This document shows, piece by piece, positions 27,501 to 38,753 of a stretch of DNA of 64,000 nt. The notes beneath the pieces were generated by a model that saw nothing but the letters and a program-made list of their open reading frames with translations, did not search any database and had not been told where the DNA came from. The position numbers and the translations under genes were made by a program. The DNA comes from Lineus longissimus. Lineage: Eukaryota; Nemertea; Pilidiophora; Heteronemertea; Lineidae. The stretch is taken from assembly GCF_910592395.1 (NCBI RefSeq), contig NC_088317.1, positions 5,022,001-5,086,000 on the forward strand. The letters are read 5' to 3'. Position 1 is the first letter of the stretch. Every line of letters starts with the position of its first letter.

Positions 27501-28990
27501 GTTCTTTTCCCCCACCATGCCCACATTGTTCGTATTCTCCTCACCCTTGTCTTCATACAGATTATTCAATGAGTCAGGATGTGTCTTCCCCCTTCGGCCA
27601 ATGTCGCCAGTATTCTCACTCCTGAACCCTACACCAGGTTGAACTCTTCCAGATTGAACTTGATGCACTGGATTCAAATTTCCCCTAGAACCAGTACCCA
27701 CCCCAGTTTGCTTATGACCACTATCAAGCCGAGCTGCTTGTCCACCAACACCATCGAGCTCGTCCTGTCTATCAAAGGCAGCAACCCTATCCTGTCTATG
27801 TGCACCATCCAGCCCAGCCTGTCTATGCGTATCACCAGGCCTAACCTGTCTATTCCCAGTAACATCAGCCTGTCTACGCAAACCAGCATTGGCATCAAGC
27901 TTAGCCTGTCTACGCAAATTGCCAGCCCTAACCTGTCTGGTATCAGAATTCATGGCTAGGTTGGCAGCCACCCCATCATCCTGAACCTGCTTCAACTGTC
28001 TCCCCGGGTTCATGTCGCTAACAAAACACTGCACCCTGAAGAAATCATGCTTTATTTTCAAAGCAAACGGTTCCTGGTATCGGGTGTGAGGCTTCGAGTA
28101 GACGTACATGTTATCGACCATTCTCTCTATTGCACGATACACGCACTTTTCAATCTTTTTCCCCCGGACTTCCGATTGGTTGACATGAATGACGCCATCT
28201 TCGATGTAGAATAGCGGCTTTTTCAAACAACGCAGTGGTGGCACTTGGTGGAATGCCCCTTTGATGATGTCGTGTTGTAAATCGAGTTTTGGCCGTGGAC
28301 AAACTTGCACGTCAGACTTTGACGTCCTTCCATGTTTGCGATGTGTCCTGTGGTGTTTCCTGGAATGTGGATTTTAAAGAGATACAAGATAAAAGAGTTA
28401 TAAGACCAATAATGTTCTCGATTTTCACCATCTTTTCTATCCATCAGAGACCATATTTTACATTTTGAGTAAAAAAATGATAAAGAATTACCAAAAATGA
28501 CCCCCTTCCCAGCAACCCCCCCCCCAAAAAAAAATTCGCCAACTCAGAACCGCTTTGTAATGGCTTTTAGCGAAAAAAATGTTTCAGGTCCTAACTTTCC
28601 CTGAAGATGGTATTCTGGTTGTCAAAAGCTGACATTGTATATCTATATGGACAGTTGACAGTGGTTCGGCCGTGAAAATGTCAGCAAATACAGTTTGATT
28701 TTCCCACCATCCGTTTGCCTTGGTCTACCTGACAGAGAAGTTTGCCCTGGGGACAAGAAGAACTTCACGAATTTTGATTGAAAACTATTACAGGGCAAGA
28801 TAGAATAGCTATTAACTAACCTGTGTGACCTAATTGGACCCATTTCAGTGTCAATTGGCTGTCTGTCCTTGCGGAAGAATGTATCGAGGCCGTAGAAGTA
28901 GTTGAGGACAAAAAGGACCATAGCGACGACTATGATGACCAGGAAGATGTTCCCAATCCTCGTCCGGCACCATCTCCCTCGCATCGCCAT
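24596..28990 (-). CDS. DUF229 family protein, single-pass membrane, four exons
   Basis: Member of DUF229 (Pfam PF02995), a metazoan family with the alkaline phosphatase/sulfatase fold; substrate unknown. Coding exons, 5' to 3' on the minus strand: 28821-28990, 26606-28359, 25123-26066, 24596-24898, giving 1056 residues with phases closed. Residues 11-31 (IGNIFLVIIVVAMVLFVLNY) form an uncleaved signal anchor, predicting a type II protein with a lumenal or extracellular catalytic part. Catalytic-core landmarks are NVLMVIIDSLSHMSW (metal Asp595 with the adjacent Ser), GDGTTPNIVALLTG at the exon 2-3 junction, HGELTHADNNPGEHID and MSDHGARYS (Asp799-His800). An R/Q/D/G-rich low-complexity insert separates the N-terminal part from the core. 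A 20-base 5' UTR piece (28991-29010) after an AG acceptor implies a non-coding first exon upstream. Confidence 0.92.
27030..27960 (-). other. disordered repeat region inside DUF229 exon 2
   Basis: Roughly residues 190-500 are predicted disordered. The first part is a degenerate repeat of 10-13 residues centred on RQ followed by a basic or acidic residue (LRRQAKLD, LRRQADVT, NRQVRPGD, HRQAGLDG, HRQDRVAA, DRQDELDG). On the plus strand this shows as recurring CCTGTCTA words. The later part is N/Q/P/K-rich (QNQQNPVQNGQNPPAKKKQG). The frame stays open on the coding strand throughout, arguing for selection on a flexible linker rather than a decayed insert. Confidence 0.7.
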
Positions 28991-30614
28991 GGCTACGATG
29001 TTACACGACTCTGAAATGAAAAGATACAAAACATTACACTTTATACTTTGAATTTTTTTAACTAATAGCTGCTAAATTACACCATACATGCTATCTTTGG
29101 GTCCTATAAATAAGTGCCTTGAAATTTTTCGGAAAAGGCTCAGCTCCGAATACACAGCCCAAAAGTCCTCAAAGATCCAATTGGACCTCTATGCCATTGC
29201 TACATATTTTGAATGACACTCATGATATAAACCACTGCAAATAAATGATTGCAATTCCACCAAGAACAATTTTTAAAGTAGGGCTACGTTAGGCAATCGG
29301 TACAAAGACAGAAGAACAACTGTTTTTCAAAGAAAACTCTTAAATAAGTCAAACTGTTATTTTAGCCTCAATTTTGATCATGAATAACAACTATGACTAT
29401 ATGAGCAGTGAATAGTTACACCAACAGATAGTACCATTACTCACACAGCAAGATTCCCTAGAATAACATAAAATGATTTCTACACTTTAAAGCTTTAAGG
29501 ATATTACAAACTGTAATTTTGAATATATATCTCCATAGGCAACATTGCCACTGACCAATGCTTCATCATCATGTAGTCTATGAGCAGCTTAATGTGAGAC
29601 TCTGACCTAATTAGTTCTGAACCTTGATCAGGGTCACTCATTCTCCAGGAATCGAAAGTATTGTTGTTGAAACAATGACAGAACCAGCCTCACCAGGCGA
29701 TTCTGTTGTGTGTTATTGCAGTCATCGATAGTTTAATACTAACACATTATGATTAAGAAGCTAAAAATGACTTTTTCAGTAAAATTATCTCTCGGACGAA
29801 ATCCAAGATTTGACTTTGCAATCTCTTCAGAATTATATGATTGCAACCACTCAAAAGACTGGTGGTCGCACACTATGTGTTCTTTTCTTCATTTAGACTT
29901 GTTTTGGCTTTTAACGGCTACCTCTCACTGGTGTGAGGTTATCGATTCATGGATTTAATCAATGGTGCAAACATGGCAAACCCAAAAGCTGAAGGACCAG
30001 ACAGGAAGTGCTTCTTCACTTCACCACTTCAGTGTTCAATCCGACTCTCAGGGAAGTACACCAGTACAGCAGTTACAGTGCAATCAGGCACAACCAGAAA
30101 AATATATATTCAATTGCAATATATACATTGGATGACATGTGACATGTATTTATCATGTGATGTGACAGCAACTCTGCTGTGGAATGGCGATTGTACATGA
30201 AACTGCCGTGTGCAGACTGCAAGTGCAAAATGAAAAGAACAAAAAACAAAAACGAACTGTAAAATCAGCTGTTCAAAGAGACAAGAACCTGTGTATTGAT
30301 GCCTTCGTGGCATTAACTTACTGCTGTCCGAAGTCCTCATTGACCCTTTTATCAGCTGGACAGGCTTTAGATAACGAAAATATTGATCTTGATGACTAAA
30401 AAGTGAACTTTGTGCCCTGAAAATTGTGTCATCTGCAAATAACTGCTGCTGCCCTCTTGCGGATTAAAAAAGTCTAAAGCACTGCAAATGTGATTCGCAA
30501 TAGAAAATGGATTGCGAGCAATTTTGTGCGATGCGCAAGAAATCTCAAATAAAAACATGAGAAAGTAAAATATACTGAACATATTCACCATTTTCAGAGC
30601 CAGGAAAAGAAAAT
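28991..30614. promoter_or_regulatory. head-to-head intergenic region, DUF229 gene / BRCC3
   Basis: 1.6 kb between divergent genes. It probably holds the non-coding first exon of the DUF229 gene and both promoters, but no TATA box or initiator stands out. The acceptor feeding the DUF229 coding exon is the reverse of CTGAAATGAAAAG at 29011-29023. Short frames near 29750-30400 do not look coding. No repeat family recognised. Confidence 0.4.
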
Positions 30615-33012
30615 ATGGCTGTAAATTGTGTTCATATTGATTCTGACGCCTATATGGTGTGTTTGACGCACGCTTTGTCGACAGAAAAAGAGGAAGTAAT
30701 GGGGCTTTTGATTGGAGAGGTATGACTTGTAAAACTGTACATTTTTGTGTACATCAATGTACAGAGTGGTGGTGTCGCAGTAGATTTTAGTCCAACATAA
30801 AAGAAATCCATGTCCAAAGACTATGAGATGCTTGTATCTTGTGATGTCAGTAAAGGGAGAAGGGGTTTTACAGACTTCCTTTGGAGATCAACGAGGGTTG
30901 TGGTCAACGCCAATGTATTTTATACATTATTTTCTATCCTATAGTATAAAAATCCCAAATCCTCTGGATTTGCCCTTCTTGTACGTAGGCCTGTGTTGTG
31001 TCTGCGTCACGATGTGAATTCTGCAAGTAAAGGCCACTATTGTTCCTTTTCAGATTGATGAGACACGAGTCTTGCACATATCGGCTGTGATCATGTTGAG
31101 ACGATCTGATAAACAACCTGATCGAGTTGAGATATCGCCAGAACAGTTATCGGCAGCTTCAACAACAGCAGAGGTAAGACTGTTTGACTGAGGCTAAACC
31201 AATTCAATGGTTAGTTTAACAGATTTGTATGACAAACTTACTAGGAGGACATTTGTAGAATGCACGTCAAAAGAAGAAGAAAATTCTGATTTAGAACGAG
31301 CACACCTTCGGGACTGACAAGTGCTGTCCTCAATAGGGAGAGCAGGTCACTAAAATAACTTGAAAATTTTGAACTATTTCATCTTTTTGTCTGTTTTAGA
31401 ATCTTGCACATGAGTTGCAGCGGCCGATGAGAGTCCTTGGATGGTATCATTCCCACCCTCACATCACGGTCTGGCCATCACATGTTGGTGAGTAGTATGA
31501 AAGCATGCTAAATTACGCTTTAAACTGTTTGTTTTAAGATAAAAGTGAAATTTTCGAGGTTCACGAATTGATTGACGTCATATTTCTGCTTCAGATGTGA
31601 GAACCCAGGCCATGTACCAGATGATGGACGAAGGTTTCATCGGACTGATATTCTCTGTCTTCAACCAAGATAAAACAACCAAGCAGTGTCGATTTCAAGT
31701 CACATGCTTCCAGTCGATAAACCAGAGTCCTGAGGGGGAAGCACCACAGTAAGTTTGGTTCACATATACTGTAAACCGGGAAATGTTTGCGTGCGTTTTA
31801 ATTTCGCATATTTCGCTGCCAGCAAAATCTGCAAAAATAAAATGCCGTGAAAAATTACATTAACTCCATTATGATTGCAGTTCGCCAATAATCTTGGGTA
31901 TTCAAGGCAGGCCTTCTAACTTACCGAGCAGCCTGCCCTTGTTACTGCTGTTTGAGCCCTTGGAGAATGGATTCATCACAAGAAAAACAGACAAAATATG
32001 CGCTCATTTGTAAATTTTGTACCTAAATCAACTGTGTCCTTCTGGTTACGTGGATCATATGATGTCATATGCTTTGAATATCGAGATAAATTAACCTGTG
32101 GGTTTAAAACTCGGTGGTGATAACGATAATCTTTTCACTAATGAGAGAAATCTTTTCAGGTATATGAGATTGGAAATCCCGCTCCAGATCATCCGGCGAG
32201 ATTCGATGGGGAAGGCTTCATTAGAATCGCTGACGGAGTTACCGAAGATCTTAAGCCAGGAGGAGGAGGACGAATATGTTCGGTCTAGTCAGGGTCATCA
32301 TCTCGATCTTATATCAAGGATTTACAATGGTTCAGGTTGGTCCAAAGATTTTGTTACCGGGTGTTTTTTGCCGAAAGCTTACCACAGAAGTTCTTATTTT
32401 ACTTGTGCATTCTGATCTGGGACTCTTTGGGAACACAAGGGTCACTAAAAACTCCATCGAGTTGGCTGAATTTTAAAGTAAAAAATCTCTATTAAGGATA
32501 TCCTCGGGACTGACAAGTTCTGTCCTCAATAGAGAGGTGTCCTGATTAGTGGTCAACTTGAATCGAAACAGACAATTTGGGGCCTAACCTAGTGTCCTTG
32601 GTAGAGAGGTTGTCCTTAATAGGGAGGTGTCCGCTAAGGGAGGTTCCACTGTATTAAGTCACCAAAAGGCCACAAATTTGATCTCCTTGCTCCTACCTAT
32701 AGCCTAAGCCCCCCTTTAAGTTGCCCAACCAGTGATTGTCATCTGAATTAATATTTCTAAAACAACAGTTGCTATATCTTTGCAGTTTATACACGGGCAA
32801 TCTGCCACATCATGGAGGTGATGTCAGGGCCGTTGATGCAGACGTTAGAATCTCGATTGGAACAGAATCATCACAAAGTTTCAGAACTTTTACAAGAAAA
32901 AGAACGATTAACTCGCAGTTTGTCGGGATTTGACGACGAGGACAAGTTACTACAGCGACCCGCTAGAGCAGGTACTTCTTTAGCTATGGAAGACGACCAG
33001 TTCGGGGCTTGA
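30615..33012 (+). CDS. BRCC3: BRCC36 (BRCC3), Lys63-specific JAMM deubiquitinase
   Basis: Catalytic MPN+ subunit of the BRCA1-A and BRISC complexes, cleaving Lys63-linked ubiquitin. Six coding exons: 30615-30719, 31054-31173, 31400-31487, 31595-31748, 32160-32335, 32786-33012; all GT-AG and in phase, 289 residues. The N-terminus reads HALSTEKEEVMGLLIGE; Glu27 corresponds to human catalytic Glu33. The JAMM motif HSHPHITVWPSHVD supplies His92, His94, Ser102 and Asp105, so the enzyme should be active. The segment between GLLIGE and VLHISAVIMLRRSD is shorter than in human, probably family variation at an exon boundary. RVEISPEQLSAAST and the C-terminal coiled-coil (LEQNHHKVSELLQEKERLT) match the family. 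The start is the only ATG in the first exon agreeing with the family N-terminus. Confidence 0.96.
31298..31342 (+). mobile_element. MITE family 1 fragment
   Basis: ACACCTTCGGGACTGACAAG-TGCTGTCCTCAATAGGGAGA, an isolated internal piece in BRCC3 intron 2. Confidence 0.65.
32478..32655 (+). mobile_element. MITE family 1 copy
   Basis: AAAAATCTCTATTAAGGATA-TCCTCGGGACTGACAAG to GCTAAGGGAGGTTCCACTGT. The left terminus is diverged. It lies in BRCC3 intron 5. Confidence 0.88.
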
Positions 33013-33677
33013 TTGTTTTGTAATCAATGCCTTGAATCGGATGTCGTCAACATTTATTCAAGTTGCATGATTATTTCAGACAGGGATAGGCAGGGATAGC
33101 TTGATAGCTTTGACAATTTACCTATTGTGATGAAGAAATATCTGCCATTTGGATTGGAAATATCTCGTTACAGAAAGTGTTCAGAGGAAATTTGTGGAGA
33201 CGGACAAATTTTGGACTCGGCCAGATACTTTTATGGGCAAAATGTGCAAATTAAAGTGGATTGAGATTGACATTTTGTATCCTGAGGAAATCAGGGGTTG
33301 ATGTTTTGTACTTCAGCCAATGTGGGGGAAATGTTTGTGTGCAGGGCCGGGGGGAGCAAACATTGACCCCTGATTTCCTCAGGACGCTCCAGATAGTGAA
33401 CAAAATGTGTCAAGGGAAATTCAAAATGGGATCTAAACTATGGAAATTGGACTTGGACTTCAGCGGAATTTGAAGAAAAAAACAAGGGAACAAAATGTGA
33501 TCTTTGGATCTTTGTTAAGGAATTTCAATTTTGGAAATTTGGACATCAAAAATACTGACACTGTATCATTATTACAACAATTGTCTTCAATGTCTTTATG
33601 TACATTTGAAGGAAGTGTAAAACCATCCAGAGTCAGCCCTTTTTAGAGAAGGTTTTAAAGGGGGTAGTTCTCTTTGC
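33013..33677 (+). other. BRCC3 3' UTR region with hairpin element
   Basis: AT-rich, no coding sequence supported. A 105-bp palindromic element occupies 33280-33384: TCCTGAGGAAATCAGGGGTT-GATGTTTTG at the left, and the near-perfect inverse CAAACATTGACCCCTGATTT-CCTCAGGA at the right. The related element is at 14436. If transcribed it would fold into a long stem. Confidence 0.55.
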
Positions 33678-34391
33678 TTATGATTTTGGGAATTGAATAT
33701 CTGTTGGCACAGAAGTTTTAAGCACTGCAGCACAATCATATTTGAGACTCTGTTGATCACCTGTAGATGAAATCGTTTCTTGTTTGTTCTTAGTTGACAA
33801 AATAGTCTGCTGGTTTACAGCAGAAGCTGTATAATATGCATTTGTGGACGGGAAGGTTGGTGTGAAGTCTGCTGTCGGTTGATGAGGTGGTTCATTTCCT
33901 AAACCATGGCCTAGGGAATTCTTTTCAATAAAAATAAAAATCTTAAACTGTTGTTGTTGTTTCTTCTTCAAAGTTTGACTACAGGACGATTTGGATTCCA
34001 CGGACGGTTTGCCCCCCCCCCCCCAAAAAGACTACCCCTGTTGACAGTGGTGTGATTGCTTGGACAGTTCACCCTATTTGTCATGTTTGTCATCATTTTA
34101 AAATCGCTTGACGATGATAGCCTGACTTTTTGCCCTTTGTGCAAAGACGCTTGTTACAAATGATCGTAACTTTGGTCTGACGTCGTCCTGATGCAGTGTA
34201 CCATGATCAGGATGGAACACTTCGCAATATGTCATTACCGTGAAAGATGCTGTCGAATCCATAGCCAATCTGATAGCATGGAGGAATGTCCAATAGTGAA
34301 GTGGGTCACTATTTCCCTCGGGTGATTTGATTAGAAAACTCCAAGAACGATTTGCCTCGATGAATGTGGTCTGTCGTCGGGGAGCATCCAT
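33678..34391 (-). CDS. possible unknown gene, one or two exons
   Basis: Two protein-like frames face BRCC3 on the minus strand. The upstream one (34098-34391, 97 codons, ATG start) includes TTFIEANRSWSFLIKSPEGN and LHYWTFLHAIRLAMDSTAS. The downstream one (within 33678-34001) ends NQQTILSTKNKQETISSTGD and so on to TAG, behind a T-rich tract and a CCCTAG acceptor at about 33933. I could not find a donor joining them in phase and recognise neither. They could be a short lineage-specific gene, a mobile-element remnant or chance; low confidence. Confidence 0.25.
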
Positions 34392-35504
34392 AAAGTACGA
34401 TCATTTCTGCCGAATTTCGTGAAATGTGAATTTAGCTTGCCAGCGTCTCTCCTGGGACATTAAAAACAATTAATTCCTGCGATTTCCAGCAGGCGTGTCC
34501 TGGCTTAATACGTAGATCAATACCGTAAGATGGTGACACTGGCGAAAACTCCTATGCAAAGTTGCCAGCGCAAAAAATGGTGCTCTGGTTGTGTATGTAT
34601 GTTTTGAAATTGAACCCCCCATCCCCTTGTACCGACCCAATATGCTCTGGCATCGACCCCCCTCCCCCTCGATGTGTACCAGTACATACTTTTTGGATAC
34701 TCCCGAGTGAATTCAAGCTGAGGACAATTTGCGGACGATGACAGACCCCTATAGATCTCTGTTTATTAACCTCACTCAGTTGATCTTAGTGCACCAAGCA
34801 GTGCTTATGAAATTAGCAGTGACGATTTTTGTACATAGCCTGGGGAGAACCAGATAAGGACGTTTTGGGTGGTAGGCCAGATTAATACTGCTTCTAATTG
34901 ACTGCTGGTAAAATGTATTGGCATGTATAGCGGTGAACTAACTACGTCATAATGGATAGATTTCCAACTCGAACAAAAAAAAACATAAAAAAGTGATTGA
35001 TTGGATTTTGACACCCAAAAACAATAGATATAAATTGAATAAAATAAAATTCCATGATATTGATAATGATATCATTGTTGTTGATACTTTGTCGACCATG
35101 TGCGTCAAAAGGCAACATGTGTGCCAGTGTTTATTCTCAACGCTCAGGCTTTGTTGGACTAATTTTACATTTCGAATCTAGGTCATTCTAGAGGCCTTTC
35201 AACAAAGCACAGCTGGCCACTGGGGCATACCAGAACGATATTGAATTCGCTGAAGCATATAAACATGCTATTTCTGTTGTCATTATAGGCTATGCTAGGC
35301 CTGTTGCGTGTGGTATGAAATGTTGTGTTAATCCATTTGACATTCTAGGTATTACGGATATCGTAAGAAAAAAGATCTCGGGTACATAATTAGGTAAGTA
35401 AGATCGTTGACTTTAGCTACTACTAGATTTTAGTTGGTCCAGCAATTTCTGTATGAGGGAAAGTTAAGACCTTTCTCTTGGATCATCCAGTTCTGAGTAG
35501 AGAA

Positions 35505-35775
35505 CCTCATAGCCTAGTGGTTAACACTGCTGGCTACCACGCAAATGGGCCCGGGGAGAACCCAGGATTGTATATCTGGATGAACCGGCGTGGCTTCCAA
35601 GGAACTAAAATTCCTGACTCTTCACCGTCCTTTGAATGAGACTTGAAACCTAGGTTCCTTGTATCTGGTGTCTATGCCAGGGTAGGTCAAATATCCCACC
35701 AGGTGAGAAACATGAGTAGCTTGTGTGGACTCCACCTCTCGCCGAAGTCGGATTCAATAGGTCAATAAACCAAAT
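35505..35775 (+). mobile_element. tRNA-derived SINE (family A), copy with lost B box
   Basis: AACCTCATAGCCTAGTGGTT-AACACTGCTGGCTACCAC is the A-box region. The B box region is deleted down to GGGCCCGGGGAGAACCC. The body (GGCTTCCAAGGAACTAAAAT-TCCTG, TGTCTATGCCAGGGTAGGTC) matches the copy at 44444. Confidence 0.75.
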
Positions 35776-35867
35776 ATGCTCATCCCGCATTGGAGGAGGA
35801 ATATTCCCTGGAGAAAATCACCTCTAAGTGCAGAGCGAACGCCGAAGAAGAAGACTCCATTTCAGAA

Positions 35868-35988
35868 TGTATACATTTGTTTGCCATCAAACCAAATATG
35901 GTAGTAAGATGCCAGGCCTGTCACTGAATGTATACATTTGTTTGCCATCAAACCAAATATGGTAGTAAGATGCCAGGCCTGTCACTGG
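35868..35988. repeat. 61-bp perfect direct duplication
   Basis: GAATGTATACATTTGTTTGC through GATGCCAGGCCTGTCACT occurs twice in succession with no visible difference, so it is recent or an assembly artefact. Confidence 0.9.
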
Positions 35989-36009
35989 TATCGAGCAGAC
36001 TTTGACAAT

Positions 36010-36100
36010 ACAGTAGAACTTCCCTTGGCAGACACCTCTCTATTAAGGACACCCTCTCTATTAAGGACACTAGTTTTGGTCCCAAATTGGGTGTTTGAGG
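36010..36100 (-). mobile_element. MITE family 1 fragment, inverted
   Basis: ACAGTAGAACTTCCCTTGGC-AGACACCTCTCTATTAAGG to GGTCCCAAATTGGGTG; right half missing. Confidence 0.8.
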
Positions 36101-36554
36101 CAATTTTTGTGAAGTCCTAAAGTAGAATCCCTAATGTCTTGTCACAAAAACCTTCAATTTCTGAGAACAATGTTGATAAAAGCTTGTTCTTTTCCTTGAA
36201 AATATTCATGAGTATCTCATACCACAAAGAAATAAAGATGGTCAAATTCTGTTTTGACTTTACATGTTTAATGAGCCGGTAAAGTACCCACACCACCATT
36301 CTTGTTCATTGAGTATATTTGACTTCTCTGGTTAATCCCAGCATGTCTTCGAGTTGATCTTTTTAGGTGAAAATAAAACCTCTTGAAACCTCCTGGAAAT
36401 GTTTGCATTGTTTGTCAAACCTTTGTTGAAATAATGTATGGGTTGTATGGTGCAGACACTCGAGATGGACTTTGAAAATACACCTGTTTTTACAATAAAT
36501 AGACAGGATTCCTACATGTATGTATTCTATCAGACCGGTATATGAACATTGGAC

Positions 36555-36655
36555 TGAAAAGTACTGCCGTTAATAGAGAGGTGTCCAGTTTAGAGGGGTC
36601 AAATTGAATGGAGACAACCATATTGGGACCATAACCAGTGTCCTTGATAGAGACA
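36555..36655 (+). mobile_element. MITE family 1 fragment
   Basis: GGACTGAAAAGTACTGCCGT-TAATAGAGAGGTGTCC through CAGTGTCCTTGATAGAGACA; both termini missing. Confidence 0.75.
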
Positions 36656-37059
36656 CCATGTTTTGACACCCCATATCAATTTTATCCGCATAAGGTTCTC
36701 AATGGTATCGGACCACCAACTATTATTGCCACCTTTTGGCAATAAAGTCCCTCATCGAATACGAAAACAAATTTCTCCGAAACCTGACCTTGCAAGGTGA
36801 TACCCAGTGTTCAGGAGATCAGTTTCTGAGGTAATAAATGCAGTTTCTCCAAGGGTTAAAAATCCCTTAGTTTGGAGTGTTGGATTTCTGTTTCTGATTT
36901 GCCATGTGGTATTGACCAACTCTGTGTGAAACGATATGTAACATTACTTTTGCCATTATCGACCGTTCTCTGAGAGTGCTACTCGAAAACAGAGGATATT
37001 AAATGTCCCCGATTGCCTCTTGGCTGTTCCTAGGTTTCTAGAAAACAATTCCACAGTGG

Positions 37060-37690
37060 TGTACTTTTCACACTGGTGTGCTGTAACCACCACCCAGTGG
37101 TGTTCCAGTGGTAACCAGTTGAGTTCCAGGATCAGAAGTCCCTATCCTATGGGTTGTTCTTGTTTCATGAAAAGAGTATAAACCCAGTGCGGTCGCCTCT
37201 TTACAAACCAGTGGTAACCAGTTGAATTCCAGTATTGGTAGTCCCTATCCTCTGGGTGGTTGCTGGTTTCACGAAAGCAGCAACCAGTGGGGTCGCCCCA
37301 AAACAACCCAGTGGTGTTCCAGTGGTAGCCAGTTGAATTCCAGTAGTCACTAACCCCTTGGTTTTTCTTAACTTCTTGTAATTCAGTGGAGTACCAGTGG
37401 TTACCAGTTGAGTTCCAGTACCGGTAGGCCCTGTACTATGGGTTGTGAACAGTAACTCAGAGGTGTACCCTCGTCACAACCCAGTGGTATTCCTGTGGTA
37501 ACCAGTTGAATTCCAGTAGTCACTATCCTCTTGGTTTTTCTTAACTTCTTGTAATTCAGTGGAGTACCAGTGGTTACCAGTTGAGTTCCAGTACCGGTAG
37601 GCCCTGTACTATGGGTTGTAAACAGTATCTCAGAGGTGTACCCTCATCACAACCCAGTGGTATTCCAGTGGTAACCAGTTGATATAAAAT
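37060..37690. repeat. tandem array, GTGGTAACCAGTTGARTTCCAG units, 173-bp super-unit
   Basis: The short word CCAGTGGTAACCAGTTGAATT-CCAG recurs about nine times. The last two blocks form a super-unit of about 173 bp (AGTTGAATTCCAGTAGTCAC at 37331 and 37504), each including CAGTACCGGTAGGCCCTGTA-CTATGGGTTGT. Confidence 0.85.
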
Positions 37691-38339
37691 GTAAGATGAT
37701 AATGAAGTATTTCTTGTTACGTGACATCACCGGTGAATGTACTGGCCCCATGACGTAACGGTGCAGTGATGGACCGCACAATCATGTTAGAATGGGATCT
37801 TCCTGACCCAGAAACATAAGTCGAGACCTAATAACGAGTTAGCTTTGATACTGTGCTTAATAATACCTCTTGACTCGGTTCGCGGAAATAGATTGATTAT
37901 TGCTGATATTTTGCATTGACACCTGTTCACCCTTTCAGATTGGGTTAGACCCTCTTCTCGGCGACATTTGCATGTTCACCTGTCGCCGCTGTTTGTTACA
38001 TTCTATATGTACGAGTCATATATCGTTGATGACGCAGTTTACTACTGAATACATTTCACTGGAATATTTCAAATTCAAACCGGTGCCATTGCGTGTGTGA
38101 TCTTGTGTTGGAATTTTGGAATAAAGTGTCTTCAGATCAGACTTCTTGGATTATTTCTGAGTTTCTGAATTAAGTCTAAAATTGTTACTGCTTAAAATGG
38201 ATACATCTGGAATACCTCTGCAACTTAAAAGGTGGGTTTTGTTAGTCATGAAGATTTTTGTTGTTTTATGTCTTGCAAAATGACAGCCATTGTAGTCCAT
38301 TCCAACATACACTTGGAGACATAGAGACTTGGTCATGTA

Positions 38340-38629
38340 CGTGGTCATGGAGACATAGAAGAGAGATGGGTCATTTACTTGGTCAGGGAGACATAGATAG
38401 AAGAGACATGGTCATGTACTTGGTAAAGGAAACATAGAAGAGACTTGGTCATGGAGACATAGAGACAGGGTCATTGAAACATAGAAGAGACATGGTCATG
38501 TACTTGGTCATGGAAACATAGAAGAGACTTGGTCATGTACTTGGTCATGGAAACATGGAAGAGACATGGTCATATTGTGACATAGAAGAGACATGGTCAT
38601 GTACTTGGTCATGGAGACATATGTTTTTA
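38340..38629. repeat. minisatellite GGTCATGTACTTGGTCATGGAGACATAGA (left block)
   Basis: Degenerate repeats of GACATGGTCATGTACTTGGT-CATGGAGACATAGAAGA. The block breaks off at the insertion starting at 38630 and resumes at 39835. Confidence 0.85.
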
Positions 38630-38679
38630 GCTCACCTCTTAGCAGAGGTGAGCTTATCCCATACCGTGGCGTCCGTCGT

Positions 38680-38753
<74 letters not shown>

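Larger units (their letters stand above)
34392..38319. other. repeat-rich intergenic region before otoferlin
   Basis: Contains, in order: the TTGATCTTAGTGCACCAAGC-AGTGCTTA dispersed repeat (about 34757-34870), a tRNA-type SINE (35505-35775), the GGAGGAGGAATATTCCCTGG repeat (35790-35850), a 61-bp direct duplication (35868-35988), family 1 pieces (36010-36100 inverted, 36555-36655) and a tandem array (37060-37690). Two weak exon-like pieces occur: 35349-35394 (TAG acceptor, GTAAGT donor, YYGYRKKKDLGYII) and 37939-38048 (TTTCAG acceptor, then LSPLFVTFYMYESYIVDD and TGA, with AATAAA near 38120). They do not join in phase with each other and I assign no gene. Confidence 0.5.

Noticed and set aside
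27579-27959. 126-codon plus-strand frame
   Set aside because: Antisense shadow of the DUF229 repeat region.
35349-35394. Small exon with good splice sites (YYGYRKKKDLGYII)
   Set aside because: No partner exon joins in phase except to an immediate stop at 37939; kept only as a note in the intergenic entry.
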